This document shows, piece by piece, positions 63,901 to 64,000 of a stretch of DNA of 64,000 nucleotides. Position 1 is the stretch's first letter, and the number at the start of each line of letters is the position of its first letter. This DNA is from Melioribacteraceae bacterium. Lineage in GTDB: Bacteria; Bacteroidota; Ignavibacteria; Ignavibacteriales; Melioribacteraceae. The notes beneath the pieces are model-generated. The model did not search any database. It was given only the letters and a program-made list of their open reading frames with translations, and was not told the DNA's origin. The stretch covers positions 1 through 64,000 of the forward strand of contig WGCV01000044.1 of assembly GCA_015493615.1 (NCBI GenBank). The letters are read 5' to 3'. A program made the translations under genes and the position numbers.

Positions 63901-64000
63901 TCGCCCCGTCGGATATACTATAATCGCCGGGATTTGCTCCGATTAAAGAAGGCGCAGAATTTATTGTAAGCGTTCCCCCGCCTCTATTTGAAATTGTGAA
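60953..64000 (-). CDS. Giant T9SS-exported protein with choice-of-anchor D repeats (5' end outside the window)
   Basis: The frame is open from the TAG stop at 60953 to the right edge, at least 1015 codons. No stop occurs between 62875 and the edge, so the annotation should not begin at 62875. From the N-terminal side it shows Ig-like choice-of-anchor D repeats of 108 residues (SKDYGTVNLGESSAAQTFTI, LRIVDNQKSNNDIPLSG), a jelly-roll-like segment (DWTEGTGTLAAP to VDNVQVREIP), another anchor repeat, a nidogen-like part (FFGNDYTNCYIGSNGVIAF) and a fibronectin-like linker. The C-terminal T9SS sorting domain has NYPNPFNPTTTISYAVP and ends in KKMILMR. Inside that domain a 28-bp palindrome is translated as VETRHALSLQ. 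Confidence 0.85.
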   Translation of the reverse strand, partial: FTISNRGGGTLTINSAPSLIGANPGDYSISDGATYPKNLTAGQSYTLNVTFTPTAAGSRSATLRIVDNQKSNNDIPLSGTGKGPIFDISPTSKDYGTVNLGESSAAQTFTISNRGGGTLTINSAPSLIGANPGDYSITDGATYPKNLTAGQSYTLNVTFTPTAAGSRSATLRIVDNQKSNNDVPLSGTGKGATFNASPESKNYGAVNLGESSAEQTFTVSNSGGETLTIASAPTITGTNTGDFSITTDENSYPINLTGSQTVSWGVTFTPQAEGARNANLTFTDNTKATHNVSLSGSGHNATLTPPFTENFTTYPPTDWTEGTGTLAAPSTISGTSSAWTQGDYRNNASASNGRSAKINISGTSIKDWLFTPPIDLSGKTNYQLEFDLALTDYGNSGDPDPAAGDDDKFAVIISTDNGATWSSENALQIWNNATNPSFADIPSAGQHITLDLTSYSGAVKIGFYGESTVSNGNMDLFVDNVQVREIPTSPIFSVSPSSKDYGIVNLTESSAQTFTIKNTGIGTIQITGSSLTGTNVSEFSLTDGNSYPINLVANESITVNVTFSPTSDGNKTASLNISDGTKTTHTVALSGRGKNVNHGGDGSLYGGYYYANSTSNGGTHRPTYSWIDPTAKSHTEITSWTSGNDDDGYYQATIGFSFTFFGNDYTNCYIGSNGVIAFGSGCSSSGATASIPNTGAPNNVIAGCLMDLDDGDDGKVYYGADGGGNFVVTWYHYHDYGDNSESITFQIILKQNGNVKIQYNQAESSLNAEVSGTTIKGDALIGIENSDGSDGFEYRNNGSGGAILDPGKAGNLALEISKNEGATPVELSSFTANVVDRNVELNWQTATEVNNYGFQVERKNAKGESEWESIGFVEGHGNSNSPKEYSFTDENPPSGNIQYRLKQIDINGNFEYSEIVEVQTNAPSKFELFQNYPNPFNPTTTISYAVPSVETRHALSLQLIVYDILGRKVATLVNKKQSPGNYSVEFDAGKLSSGIYFYTLRAGDFTATKKMILMR
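61129..61156. repeat. 28-bp perfect palindrome inside the sorting domain
   Basis: GTAGAGACAAGGCA followed by its exact reverse complement. It lies between the codons for ISYAVPS and VYDILGRK, where other sorting domains have only a few residues, and keeps the frame open. It looks like a small inserted repetitive element rather than part of the domain. Confidence 0.8.
63441..64000. repeat. 324-bp tandem repeats in the giant surface gene
   Basis: The unit beginning CCGCTAAGCGGTACGTC at 63441 recurs at 63765 and runs off the window. Over the 236 bp available I count about ten differences, so the copies are roughly 96% identical and the duplication is recent. A further, more diverged unit lies at about 63110-63440. 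The period equals 108 codons, one anchor-type Ig-like domain. Confidence 0.85.

Overview
The window looks like a chromosomal segment of a Bacteroidota/Chlorobi-group bacterium, most likely of the Ignavibacteria. Reasons: secreted proteins end in NYPNPFNP-type T9SS sorting domains, there is a PorV-like outer-membrane protein and two TonB-dependent receptors with carboxypeptidase-regulatory domains, and one promoter matches the Bacteroidota consensus TTTG-N19-TAnnTTTG. Several starts are TTG or GTG. The lineage is inferred from the sequence alone.

Layout. 1-7200, minus strand: a CoA-acylating aldehyde dehydrogenase with a probable microcompartment targeting tail, argS bracketed by two copies of a ~160-bp repeat, rsfS with a LytR_C protein, then a sugar-nucleotide epimerase overlapping an L-asparaginase. 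7195-9101: a 480-bp AT-rich non-coding region with DnaA boxes (candidate oriC) leading into dnaA. 9414-11481, minus: ferredoxin, geranylgeranyl-reductase-like flavoprotein and rpiA. 11.7-20.7 kb, plus: a 2406-residue surface protein with a duplicated 417-residue block, then a pgi-type isomerase. 21.3-30.5 kb, minus: PpiC lipoprotein, TonB receptor, acidic-repeat secreted protein and PorV-like protein, a coherent outer-membrane/secretion operon. 30.5-34.1 kb, plus: rnhC, pfkA, tRNA-Asp followed by an unusual array of tRNA 3'-end fragments and GIY-YIG genes, and a cupin gene. 34.2-47 kb, mostly minus: rdgB, uvrA, an AbiE-type toxin-antitoxin pair, a transporter/STAS operon, and rsmB-rodZ-ligA. 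47-52 kb: an orphan sensor kinase diverging from a NatAB-like ABC exporter. 52-58 kb, minus: glnD-murI and queC-queF with a tyrosine phenol-lyase-like gene. 58.5-64 kb, minus: a TonB receptor and the 3' part of a giant T9SS-exported repeat protein that runs off the window.

How the parts work together. Most of the window is housekeeping: replication start and repair (dnaA, ligA, uvrA, rnhC), tRNA and ribosome functions (argS, rsfS, rsmB, queC/queF, tRNA-Asp), central sugar metabolism (pgi, pfkA, rpiA), nitrogen metabolism (glnD, asparaginase) and cell wall (murI, rodZ). Over this lie cell-surface export functions and many dispersed palindromic repeats. The repeats form at least four families. 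One MITE-like family sits directly against stop codons, twice between convergent genes, and probably serves as a bidirectional terminator.

The most unusual locus is at 32.65-33.33 kb. An intact tRNA-Asp gene is followed by two altered copies of its own 3' end. One of them supplies the last codons and stop of a small GIY-YIG nuclease gene, and a decayed second GIY-YIG start follows. This looks like an iterating nuclease element tied to a tRNA 3' end.
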